Assembly (NCBI GenBank): GCA_019454665.1
Contig: JACFNW010000150.1
Span: 1 to 6,053, forward strand
Source of the DNA: Fimbriimonadaceae bacterium
Lineage (GTDB): Bacteria > Armatimonadota > Fimbriimonadia > Fimbriimonadales > Fimbriimonadaceae
DNA length: 6,053 nt
Reading direction: 5' to 3'
A program made the position numbers and the translations under genes. Every line of letters starts with the position of its first letter. Position 1 is the stretch's first letter. Under the pieces are notes generated by a model. It saw only the letters and a list, made by a program, of their open reading frames with translations. It had not been told where the DNA came from and searched no databases. Positions 1 through 4,773 of this stretch are shown here, piece by piece.

Positions 1-422
1 GCGGCGTTGGCCGTGTAGCTCTTGCGGGGCACTTGGTTGTCGCAGGCGTTGCCTTCCGGGGACGGCGAGAAGTCGCTCAGGTTCTGGCAACTCGGCCAGC
101 GGGGCTCAAGGCCCTTGTTGGGGTCGCCTGGGCTGACCCACATCTCGACGCTCTTCATGTAGGGCATCAGCATGGCCGAGATGTCCACGTAACCGTTGAC
201 TTCGCCCGTATCGTTCTTGTACCAGTACCCCTGCGGATACGTGTCGTCGTAGTCGCTGACGTAGATCATCGTGGCCAAGCCGATCTGCTTGGTGTTGGAC
301 AGGTCCACGGACTTCTTGGCGGCGGATTTCGCCTGCGCATAGACGGGGAACAACATGGCTGCGAGGATCGCGATGATGGCGATCACCACGAGCAGTTCGA
401 TGAGTGTGAAGGCTTTCTTCAT
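1..422 (-). CDS. Type II secretion/type IV pilin-like protein, prepilin N-terminus (3' end outside window)
   Basis: The visible 140 residues begin [20 protein letters not shown], the class III signal of prepilins and pseudopilins. A short basic leader is followed by a Phe, the conserved Glu (residue 9, +5 after cleavage) and a hydrophobic helix to about residue 24. Prepilin peptidase would cut after residue 4, which is Ala rather than the usual Gly. The globular part contains [10 protein letters not shown] (54-63), typical of the large DUF1559-like/pseudopilin families of Planctomycetota and Armatimonadota, and two cysteines (112, 127) that could form a disulfide. The protein would sit in the inner membrane or be assembled into a pseudopilus. 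The ATG at 422-420 has a GGAG (434-431) 8 bases upstream, which fixes the start. The C-terminus, where many relatives carry an H-X9-DG motif, lies beyond the left edge. It is the fourth gene of a leftward series, but a 106-bp gap suggests separate control. The family is clear; the specific role is unknown. Confidence 0.9.
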   Translation of the reverse strand, partial: MKKAFTLIELLVVIAIIAILAAMLFPVYAQAKSAAKKSVDLSNTKQIGLATMIYVSDYDDTYPQGYWYKNDTGEVNGYVDISAMLMPYMKSVEMWVSPGDPNKGLEPRWPSCQNLSDFSPSPEGNACDNQVPRKSYTANA

Positions 423-479
423 GGGGCGGGCTCCAGACGGCGTGAACCGTGCGCCCTGAAGTGTGGATTCCGATCGGGG

Positions 480-515
480 ACCCTAACCTTCTCTTAGCCG
501 AACCTTCACCGAACC
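480..515 (-). promoter_or_regulatory. Candidate promoter with 11-bp tandem direct repeat upstream of the pilin-like gene
   Basis: Read on the minus strand, two adjacent 11-mers, GGTTCGGTGAA (515-505) and GGTTCGGCTAA (504-494), match at 9 of 11 positions. Eight bases further on, TAGGGT (485-480) could serve as a weak -10. Direct repeats with an 11-bp period, taking the place of a -35 box just upstream of a -10, are the classical layout of OmpR/PhoB-type response-regulator promoters. The element lies in the 106-bp gap between the barrel-like gene and the pilin-like gene, about 60-90 bases upstream of the pilin start. The repeat is seen directly; the regulator and promoter role are inference. 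Confidence 0.3.
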
Positions 516-528
516 CTAACGCGGCGGT

Positions 529-1152
529 CTACAGCTTGCGCGTGAACGCGGCGCTCCAGTAGGATGCGCCATCCTCCTGGATGTTCCGAACGGCCACCTG
601 GCGCGTCACCCACCACTCCACCCCCGCCCGGACCGACCGGCTGTCGTGCTCGGCCAGGATGCGGAAGCGGTTGGTCAGCGGGAGCGACAACCCGACGAAC
701 AGCCCGCGAAACCGTTCCGTACCACCACCCACGGTGAGTTCGGCGGGCGTGTCGCTGTTGTAGTCGCCATCCAAGCCGAGCCGCAACGTGGTCGCCACGA
801 AGAACGAACGGCGTTGGGGCGTGCGGTCCGCCGCGTCGAGCACGCCGACGGTCAACCCCGGCAAGAACCCCACCACGGGGTCGAGAAAGCTGTACGAGAG
901 GTTCAACGTGTCGCGACTTCGGCCCGTGGTCAGGGCATCGCGCACGGCTTCGATCTCGATGGCCTTCGTCAGGCCGTATCCAAGCGAGAGGGTTTGTTGC
1001 GACGTGTCGTGGGCCTTGGCGATCCACTCGCCGCGGATCGTGCCAAGCGGGGTCTTGCGTCCCGTGGGAATGAAGATCAGGCGATCGGCCGACGCCGCAC
1101 CGACGAGAAGCAGGGCCACGGCCACACCAAACGCGCGCATGAAGCGCACCAT
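529..1152 (-). CDS. Exported beta-rich protein, probable small outer-membrane beta-barrel, unknown function
   Basis: The predicted 207-residue protein has a signal peptide (basic MVRFMR, hydrophobic 7-20, cleavage probably after ASA at 20-22). The mature part alternates polar and hydrophobic residues in strand-like segments: TLSLGYG (54-60), DTLNLSYSFL (81-90), FFVATTLRLGLDG (117-129), LFVGLSLPL (151-159), VRAGVEWWV (174-182) and SYWSAAFTRKL at the C-terminus. This pattern, with gaps of turn residues (D, G, N), fits a small outer-membrane barrel or a transporter-like barrel of a diderm. I do not recognise a named family. The start is uncertain: ATG 1152-1150 or ATG 1140-1138, the second giving a more conventional signal peptide. 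Neither has a clear Shine-Dalgarno beyond a GGGG at 1157-1154. The gene begins only 7 bases after the isomerase stop, so it is probably translated from the same mRNA. An exported isomerase just upstream suits a role in folding envelope proteins such as this one. Confidence 0.75.
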   Translation of the reverse strand: MVRFMRAFGVAVALLLVGAASADRLIFIPTGRKTPLGTIRGEWIAKAHDTSQQTLSLGYGLTKAIEIEAVRDALTTGRSRDTLNLSYSFLDPVVGFLPGLTVGVLDAADRTPQRRSFFVATTLRLGLDGDYNSDTPAELTVGGGTERFRGLFVGLSLPLTNRFRILAEHDSRSVRAGVEWWVTRQVAVRNIQEDGASYWSAAFTRKL

Positions 1153-1159
1153 ACCCCGG

Positions 1160-1711
1160 TCACTGGCCGACAACCGACCGCACCGATAGCACACGGTCTC
1201 CGCGCTCCACTTTCTGGAGCACGTCCATGCCGCGCACGACCTGGCCGAACACGGTGTACTTGCCATCCAGGAGCCGAGCATCGGCGAGCAGGATGTAGAA
1301 CTGGCTGTCGCCCGTGTCCTTCTGCTCGGGGATCGCGGCCAGACCAACCGCGCCCGCGACGTTGGGGAACCCCGAATCCTCAAAGGGAATGCGCGTGCCG
1401 CTGCCGCCCGAACCGATTCGAGCGTCGTCCAGATTCGACTTGGACAGGGGGTCGCCCAACTGAACGATGTAGGGACGGGGCGACTTCTCGACGCGATGGA
1501 CGCGCTGGTCGTCGTAGAACTTCCGTGCGGCCAAGCCAAGGATGTGGGCGGTGGCCTTGGGCGCTTCCTTGGTGTGAAGCTGAATGGCGATGGTGCCGCG
1601 GTTCTCGATCTCGACCGTGAGCCACGTTTGGCCCTTGGGCGGGCGCAGGGCCTGGCCGGGCGCCAGGGCGCAGGCGACGAGCAGGATCAGGAGCGGCAGA
1701 ACACGGGCCAC
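1160..1711 (-). CDS. Exported cyclophilin-type peptidyl-prolyl cis-trans isomerase
   Basis: The 183-residue protein is a single cyclophilin domain (about 30-170) behind a signal peptide. It catalyses cis-trans isomerisation of Xaa-Pro bonds in secreted proteins. Diagnostic pieces, in order, are GTIAIQLHTKEAPKA (39-53), the catalytic-arginine motif VHRV (Arg73; FHRV in the family), IVQLGDP (82-88, family QGGDP), SQFYI (136-140, family SQFFI) and LDGKYTVFGQVVRGMDVLQKV (148-168). The length matches bacterial PpiA/PpiB-like enzymes. GTG at 1711-1709 is chosen as start because AAGGA (1723-1719) lies 7 bases upstream; another GTG six bases earlier (1717) is too close to it. The signal is MARVLPLLILLVACALAPGQA. 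Cleavage could follow GQA, but LVAC (11-14) is also a passable lipobox, so a periplasm-facing lipoprotein is possible. It lies 44 bp after the GYF_2/TM2 gene and 7 bp before the barrel-like gene, probably in one operon. Confidence 0.93.
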   Translation of the reverse strand: MARVLPLLILLVACALAPGQALRPPKGQTWLTVEIENRGTIAIQLHTKEAPKATAHILGLAARKFYDDQRVHRVEKSPRPYIVQLGDPLSKSNLDDARIGSGGSGTRIPFEDSGFPNVAGAVGLAAIPEQKDTGDSQFYILLADARLLDGKYTVFGQVVRGMDVLQKVERGDRVLSVRSVVGQ

Positions 1712-1755
1712 GGACACATCCTTAGACGTGCGCAGCGGCGCGATGGCACACGGAA

Positions 1756-2358
1756 TCAGTCTCTGAGCCGTCGCCCGTAGCCGTCGTACTTCACGTTGCC
1801 CGTGAGGATGAGCAGCCCGTCTATGAACGACCAAATGCAGAGGACGCCGCCCGAGCAGATGGCGAGTACGAGTTGCATCACGCCCAGCGCGCCGTAGCCG
1901 AGCATCATTCGTCCCACTCCCGGAAGGAACAACTGGAGGATGCCGGCGGCCAGCCGGCTGCGGTCGCTCACCACCTCTTGGTTCGCCATCCAGCCCGTCT
2001 GAACCATGGCGGGCGAGTACGTCGGATTGGCGGGGACCATCGCCACGGGGGCGGGGGGTGGCGCGAGGACCGCGGGAGCGGCTTGCTGCGGCTGGGGGAT
2101 GGGGGGCGGATCGGGAGGCGCGACCGAGGCGTGTTTGGCGAACACGGGCTGAAGCTCCACGACCGTATGGGCGGGCAACCAGTTCGCCATGCCCGAGCGC
2201 CACACGTAGGTCTCGCGCATGATGACGCCCGCTTCGATCAGCTCGTCAACCTGTTCGAAGGTCAACGGCCCCAGCTGTCCGTAGTGTCCGACGTAGTACC
2301 AATCGCCCAAGGCGTCCTCGCGTGTCCGGGCGGCACCGCCGTCCGGGGTGAAGGTCAT
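1756..2358 (-). CDS. GYF_2 (DUF4339) and TM2 domain membrane protein
   Basis: The 200-residue protein has three parts. A GYF_2/DUF4339 domain (about 19-69) shows WYYVGHYGQLGPLTFEQVDEL and the closing VWRSGMANWLPA. A proline/alanine-rich linker runs about 80-125. A C-terminal TM2 domain (about 131-187) has a helix pair separated by a short turn, starting at SRLAAGILQLFLPGVGR and ending IWSFIDGLLILTG. GYF-like domains bind proline-rich peptides and TM2 domains are a helical hairpin in the membrane. The combination is common in bacteria but has no settled function. ATG 2358 is chosen because the conserved domain begins 19 residues later. ATG 2427 would add 23 residues but would leave only 23 bp to the divergent dehydrogenase gene. 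Neither start has a standard Shine-Dalgarno at the right distance; a perfect AGGAGG lies instead at 2422-2417. It is probably the first gene of the leftward envelope operon. Confidence 0.87.
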   Translation of the reverse strand: MTFTPDGGAARTREDALGDWYYVGHYGQLGPLTFEQVDELIEAGVIMRETYVWRSGMANWLPAHTVVELQPVFAKHASVAPPDPPPIPQPQQAAPAVLAPPPAPVAMVPANPTYSPAMVQTGWMANQEVVSDRSRLAAGILQLFLPGVGRMMLGYGALGVMQLVLAICSGGVLCIWSFIDGLLILTGNVKYDGYGRRLRD

Positions 2359-2408
2359 TCTACTGACAAGGGAGGCGAAACGACACCCAAAGTCCCAATC
2401 GCCCGCAA
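2355..2408 (-). CDS. Candidate 17-residue leader peptide coupled to the GYF_2/TM2 gene
   Basis: A perfect AGGAGG (2422-2417) has no usable start codon in the frame of the GYF_2/TM2 gene, but 8 bases after it a TTG (2408-2406) opens a short frame reading MRAIGTLGVVSPPLSVE. Its TGA (2357-2355) overlaps the ATG at 2358 as ATGA. This arrangement would explain why the larger gene lacks its own ribosome binding site: ribosomes ending the short frame could restart. The composition gives no clue to a function, and a chance occurrence is quite possible in GC-rich DNA. Confidence 0.2.
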   Translation of the reverse strand: MRAIGTLGVVSPPLSVE

Positions 2409-2421
2409 CTTTCGGGCCTCC

Positions 2422-2430
2422 TGCCATACT
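2422..2430 (+). promoter_or_regulatory. Candidate extended -10 promoter of the dehydrogenase gene
   Basis: TG-C-CATACT fits the extended -10 pattern TGnTATAAT (4 of 6 in the hexamer plus the TG). No -35 is visible at 16-18 bases upstream. Transcription would start near 2437, leaving a leader of about 14 bases that contains the GAGAGG ribosome binding site (2439-2444). It is similar in form to the better extended -10 at 4129-4137, which raises my confidence slightly. It overlaps the AGGAGG read on the opposite strand. Confidence 0.35.
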
Positions 2431-2450
2431 CTCTTGCCGAGAGGCAACGC

Positions 2451-4082
2451 ATGCACCACGGCACTTTTGGTTATCCGCACCCGATCAACGAACCCGTTCT
2501 ATCGTACGCCCCTGGCACTCCCGAACGCTCCCGACTGAAGGCGGAACTCGCTCGGTTGAAGAGCGAAGTCGCCGAGGTGCCCATGGTGATCGGGGGCAAG
2601 AACGTCGAGACGGGCCGTCTGGGCGACCTTCGCCCGCCCCACGAGCACGGCCACTTGCTGGGCCGCTTCCACCAAGGCGGCGCCGAACACGTCGCACAGG
2701 CGATCGAAGCCGCGTTGAAGGCCAAAGCGGATTGGGCCAGCCTGAGCTTCGAGAACCGAGCCAACATTTTCCTGCGAGCCGCCGACCTCATCGCGAGCAA
2801 GTATCGCCCGCTCATGAACGCGACCACCATGCTCGGCCAGAGCAAGAACGCGTTCCAAGCCGAGATTGACTCGGCTTGCGAAATCGTGGACTTTTTGCGT
2901 TTCAACGTGCACTTTTTGGCCGACATCTACCGCGAGCAGCCGATCAGCGGGCCGCAGATGCACAACCGCATGGAATACCGCCCGCTGGAGGGCTTCGTGC
3001 TCGCCGTGACCCCGTTCAACTTCACGGCCATCGCGGGCAACCTGCCCACCTCGGCGGCCATGTGCGGCAATGTTGTGGTTTGGAAGCCTGCCAATACACA
3101 GATCTACAGCGCTCAAGCCATCATGCACGTTTTGCGCGAAGCGGGTCTGCCCGACGGGGTCATCAACCTGGTGTACGCCAGCGGGCCGACCGTCGGCGAC
3201 GTCTGCTTTCGCCACCGAGACTTTGCCGGCGTCCACTTCACGGGCTCTACGGGCGTGTTCCAGACCATGTGGAAGACCATTGGCGAGAACATCGCGCGCT
3301 ATCGCTCCTATCCGCGCATCGTCGGCGAGACGGGCGGCAAGGACTTCGTCCTGGCGCACGCCAGCGCCGACCCCGACGTGGTGGCGACGGCCCTGTTGCG
3401 GGGCGCGTTCGAGTACCAGGGGCAGAAGTGTTCGGCGGCCTCGCGCGCCTATGTGCCCGCCAGCATGGCTTCGGCCGTTCGCGACCGCTTGGTGGCCGGG
3501 ATCGAGAGCATGAAGATGGGCACGGTCGAGGACTTCTCGAACTTCGTGAACGCCGTCATTGACGAGAAGAGTTTCGATTCGATTCAGGCTTACATCGAGG
3601 GGGCCAAGGCTTCGCCGGATACGTCCATCTTGGTGGGTGGCGAGTGTAATAAATCGGTGGGGTACTTCATCCGGCCCACGGTGATCGAGACGGTCAATCC
3701 GATGTCTGCCACGATGTGCGAGGAGATCTTCGGGCCGGTCCTCACACTCTTCGTCTACGACGATTCGAAGTTCGAGGAGACGATGGACTTGGTGGACGGA
3801 ACGTCGCCCTATGCCCTGACGGGCGCGGTGATCGCGCAGGACCGAGCCGTGGTGGATCGGGCCACGCGTCGGCTGGCCGATGCGGCGGGCAACTTCTACA
3901 TCAACGACAAGCCCACGGGCGCGGTCGTGGGGCAGCAGCCCTTCGGCGGCGCGCGCGGCAGCGGCACGAACGATAAGGCCGGTTCGCGGTTGAACCTGTA
4001 CCGCTGGCTCAGCGCGCGCACGATCAAGGAGACGTTTGTTCCGCCGACCGACTACCGCTACCCGTTCCTGCAGGAGCCCTGA
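2451..4082 (+). CDS. pruA: L-glutamate gamma-semialdehyde (1-pyrroline-5-carboxylate) dehydrogenase, group 1
   Basis: The enzyme oxidises glutamate gamma-semialdehyde, in equilibrium with P5C, to glutamate with NAD+, the second step of proline catabolism. The 543 residues form one complete aldehyde dehydrogenase. Visible sites are the oxyanion-hole Asn190 in TPFNF, Lys212 in WKPAN, the nucleotide-binding FTGST (263-267), the general-base Glu293 in GETGGK, the nucleophile Cys327 in GQKCSA, and EEIFGPV (424-430). The C-terminal block FYINDKPTGAVVGQQPFGGA (482-501), followed by GSGTNDKAG, is diagnostic of P5C dehydrogenase. The N-terminus and spacing follow the mitochondrial ALDH4A1-like 'group 1' branch rather than the PutA-fused or RocA-type enzymes. 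ATG 2451 has GAGAGG 6 bases upstream. TTGCC (2434-2438) and GGCAA (2443-2447) can pair around that site with a GAGA loop. The gene is monocistronic: a divergent gene lies on its left, a terminator hairpin 21 bases after the stop on its right, and no proline dehydrogenase is visible. Confidence 0.97.
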   Translation: MHHGTFGYPHPINEPVLSYAPGTPERSRLKAELARLKSEVAEVPMVIGGKNVETGRLGDLRPPHEHGHLLGRFHQGGAEHVAQAIEAALKAKADWASLSFENRANIFLRAADLIASKYRPLMNATTMLGQSKNAFQAEIDSACEIVDFLRFNVHFLADIYREQPISGPQMHNRMEYRPLEGFVLAVTPFNFTAIAGNLPTSAAMCGNVVVWKPANTQIYSAQAIMHVLREAGLPDGVINLVYASGPTVGDVCFRHRDFAGVHFTGSTGVFQTMWKTIGENIARYRSYPRIVGETGGKDFVLAHASADPDVVATALLRGAFEYQGQKCSAASRAYVPASMASAVRDRLVAGIESMKMGTVEDFSNFVNAVIDEKSFDSIQAYIEGAKASPDTSILVGGECNKSVGYFIRPTVIETVNPMSATMCEEIFGPVLTLFVYDDSKFEETMDLVDGTSPYALTGAVIAQDRAVVDRATRRLADAAGNFYINDKPTGAVVGQQPFGGARGSGTNDKAGSRLNLYRWLSARTIKETFVPPTDYRYPFLQEP

Positions 4083-4103
4083 CCGGGCGCCGAATCGCGA
4101 AAA

Positions 4104-4129
4104 ACGGCCCACGGATTCGGGTGGGCCGT
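4104..4129. terminator. Terminator hairpin after the dehydrogenase gene
   Basis: ACGGCCCAC (4104-4112) pairs perfectly with GTGGGCCGT (4121-4129) across an 8-base loop, 21 bases after the pruA stop. On the plus strand the tail is only moderately T-rich (GTTATACTGTTT). On the minus strand the stem is followed at once by five Ts, so the element looks better as a minus-direction or bidirectional terminator. The right arm overlaps the next promoter. Confidence 0.75.
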
Positions 4130-4137
4130 GTTATACT
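4129..4137 (+). promoter_or_regulatory. Extended -10 promoter driving the riboswitch transcript
   Basis: TG-T-TATACT is a full extended -10 (TGn plus 5 of 6 of TATAAT). No -35 is recognisable 16-18 bases upstream, where the terminator stem lies; extended -10 promoters often lack one. Transcription would begin near 4144, about 30 bases before the aptamer. A perfect TTGACA at 4166-4171 has no -10 downstream and would start inside the aptamer, so it is not preferred. Confidence 0.5.
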
Positions 4138-4174
4138 GTTTGGAACGGCTTGCCTTGGCGGGCCGTTGACAACC

Positions 4175-4287
4175 GAGGCCGAATGCCGCGACCGCGGCAA
4201 CGGGGAACCCGATCACGGGGCTAATCCGGAAGCTTTTCCGGAGGGGTGGTTCTTGGCCCTAGCCCGACAGCTAACTTCGTAGGCCGA
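4175..4287 (+). promoter_or_regulatory. Cyclic di-AMP riboswitch (ydaO-yuaA family)
   Basis: The element follows the known ydaO-yuaA aptamer block by block. GGCCGAAT (4177-4184) forms the 5' side of P1. A hairpin pairs GCCGC (4185-4189) with GCGGC (4194-4198). Then come ACGGGGAACCC (4200-4210) and GGGGCTAATC (4217-4226). A hairpin TCCGGAA/TTCCGGA (4225-4231 with 4236-4242) is perfect over 7 bp. A short GGG...CCC stem (4243-4245 with 4257-4259) precedes the signature CCCGACAGCTAACTTCGTAGG (4263-4283), here quoted in part, whose CCGACAGCTAAC core is the family hallmark. The closing GGCC (4282-4285) pairs with 4177-4180. I aligned it from memory with the Thermoanaerobacter and Bacillus aptamers, whose order and conserved strings agree. 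Known members bind two cyclic di-AMP molecules and usually switch expression off, controlling potassium and osmolyte transporters and wall hydrolases. Here it precedes a 93-residue unknown protein by 37 bases. P1 is short (4 bp). Confidence 0.93.
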
Positions 4288-4295
4288 TTCAGGAA

Positions 4296-4334
4296 CCGAA
4301 CCGAGAGGTTCGGAGGAGGTTTGATTGACCGAAC
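4296..4334 (+). promoter_or_regulatory. Probable expression platform: two mutually exclusive hairpins around the ribosome binding site
   Basis: CCGAACC (4296-4302) pairs perfectly with GGTTCGG (4307-4313) through a GAGA tetraloop, ending one base before AGGAGG (4314-4319). CCGAAC is repeated at 4329-4334, just inside the coding region, and can instead pair with GTTCGG (4308-4313), placing the AGGAGG and the TTG start (4325-4327) in a 15-base loop. No T-tract follows either hairpin, so control by the upstream riboswitch would be translational rather than by termination. The pairings are seen directly; their link to ligand binding is inference. Confidence 0.5.
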
Positions 4335-4606
4335 ACGACGTTCGCGCCCGTTTGCTTGAAATCCAGGCCTCGCGTCTGGAGCCCATCCAGAAGGCCAAGG
4401 CCATCTTGCGCCTGCGGCGGCACGTCACCCGCCAGATTGCATCCCTCGGCGTTTCGCTCGCTCGTCCCGACTATGGAGTCGACCCAGACGCGGCGACGCG
4501 CATGACGCGTTTGTCCCAGAGCCTCCACCAATTGGACGATGACGTCCGGGAAGCGGCTCGGGCAGCGCTCTCATCGCGGCGTTCGCGTCGTCCGGTCGCA
4601 CTCTAA
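4325..4606 (+). CDS. Small basic helical protein of unknown function under a c-di-AMP riboswitch
   Basis: This 93-residue frame starts at TTG 4325, 5 bases after a perfect AGGAGG (4314-4319), and ends with TAA at 4604-4606. I recognise no family. It looks wholly alpha-helical: an amphipathic segment about 3-40 (DVRARLLEIQASRLEPIQKAKAI region), a loop near 45-55 (ARPDYGVDPDA) and a second helix about 56-83 (TRMTRLSQSLHQLDDDVREA region), ending in an arginine-rich tail (SRRSRRP). There is no signal peptide, membrane segment or cysteine. It is the first gene after a cyclic di-AMP riboswitch, so its production should respond to that second messenger, which in other bacteria governs potassium, turgor and wall homeostasis. 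The basic tail could bind nucleic acid or a membrane or protein partner, but this is a guess. A hairpin 76 bases downstream separates it from the next gene. The real-gene case rests on the ribosome binding site, the riboswitch and the frame; no homology could be tested. Confidence 0.75.
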   Translation: MTEHDVRARLLEIQASRLEPIQKAKAILRLRRHVTRQIASLGVSLARPDYGVDPDAATRMTRLSQSLHQLDDDVREAARAALSSRRSRRPVAL

Positions 4607-4682
4607 GCCGGGCGCGCGGCACAGAATCCGGTTCGTACAGCGTGGTCGGGCCGGGTTCGTCTCATCCAAGGGCCAAAGAAAG

Positions 4683-4710
4683 GGGGCACCGCAGAAACGC
4701 CCGGTGCCCC
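4683..4710. terminator. Strong GC hairpin between the small gene and the phosphatase gene
   Basis: GGGGCACCG (4683-4691) pairs perfectly with CGGTGCCCC (4702-4710), with a 10-base loop. It lies 76 bases after the stop of the 93-residue gene and is the obvious place for that transcript to end, but no T-tract follows on the plus strand. On the minus strand the stem is followed by CTTTCTTT. The remaining part of the 4607-4773 gap shows no gene, only this hairpin, the one at 4737-4752 and a promoter. Confidence 0.5.
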
Positions 4711-4736
4711 AACCCACCCCGATATTCAGGTGGACT

Positions 4737-4752
4737 GCCCCCATTCGGGGGC
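4737..4752. repeat. Short perfect inverted repeat
   Basis: GCCCCC (4737-4742) and GGGGGC (4747-4752) form a 6-bp stem with an ATTC loop. It occupies the region where a -35 would be expected for the TATAAT at 4762. It could be part of a terminator-like pair with the hairpin at 4683-4710 or a protein-binding site; nothing further can be said. Confidence 0.35.
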
Positions 4753-4756
4753 TTGA

Positions 4757-4773
4757 GGCCCTATAATCGGGCC
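4757..4773 (+). promoter_or_regulatory. Perfect -10 promoter inside an inverted repeat, giving a leaderless transcript
   Basis: A consensus TATAAT (4762-4767) ends 6 bases before the ATG at 4774, so transcription should start at or next to the A of the start codon. There is no Shine-Dalgarno in front of that ATG, in agreement with a leaderless mRNA. The -10 is framed by GGCCC (4757-4761) and GGGCC (4769-4773), a perfect 5-bp inverted repeat that could be an operator. No -35 is recognisable. Confidence 0.6.

Noticed and set aside
480..520. Two copies of ACCCTAAC resembling telomere-type repeats
   Set aside because: Only two short copies 33 bases apart, embedded in the better explained 11-bp direct repeat region; no tandem array.
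646..1620. A 324-codon plus-strand open frame
   Set aside because: It lies opposite the isomerase and barrel-like genes, has low-complexity Arg/Gly-rich sequence and no recognisable domain.
2471..2479. TTATCCGCA resembling a DnaA box
   Set aside because: It is a single imperfect copy inside the N-terminal coding part of pruA, with no further boxes or AT-rich unwinding region.
2499..4112. A 537-codon open frame on the minus strand across the whole dehydrogenase gene
   Set aside because: It is a mirror frame of a GC-rich gene: rich in Arg/His/Val/Asp, no motif or domain, no ribosome binding site, while the plus strand encodes an intact enzyme with all active-site residues.
4166..4171. Perfect TTGACA as a -35 box
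   Set aside because: No -10-like hexamer lies 16-18 bases downstream, and initiation there would delete the 5' side of the aptamer.
4642..4773. Upstream extension of the phosphatase frame to an ATG-like start at 4642
   Set aside because: The extra residues run through two hairpins and a consensus TATAAT and look non-coding; the family's N-terminal helix starts right after the ATG at 4774.
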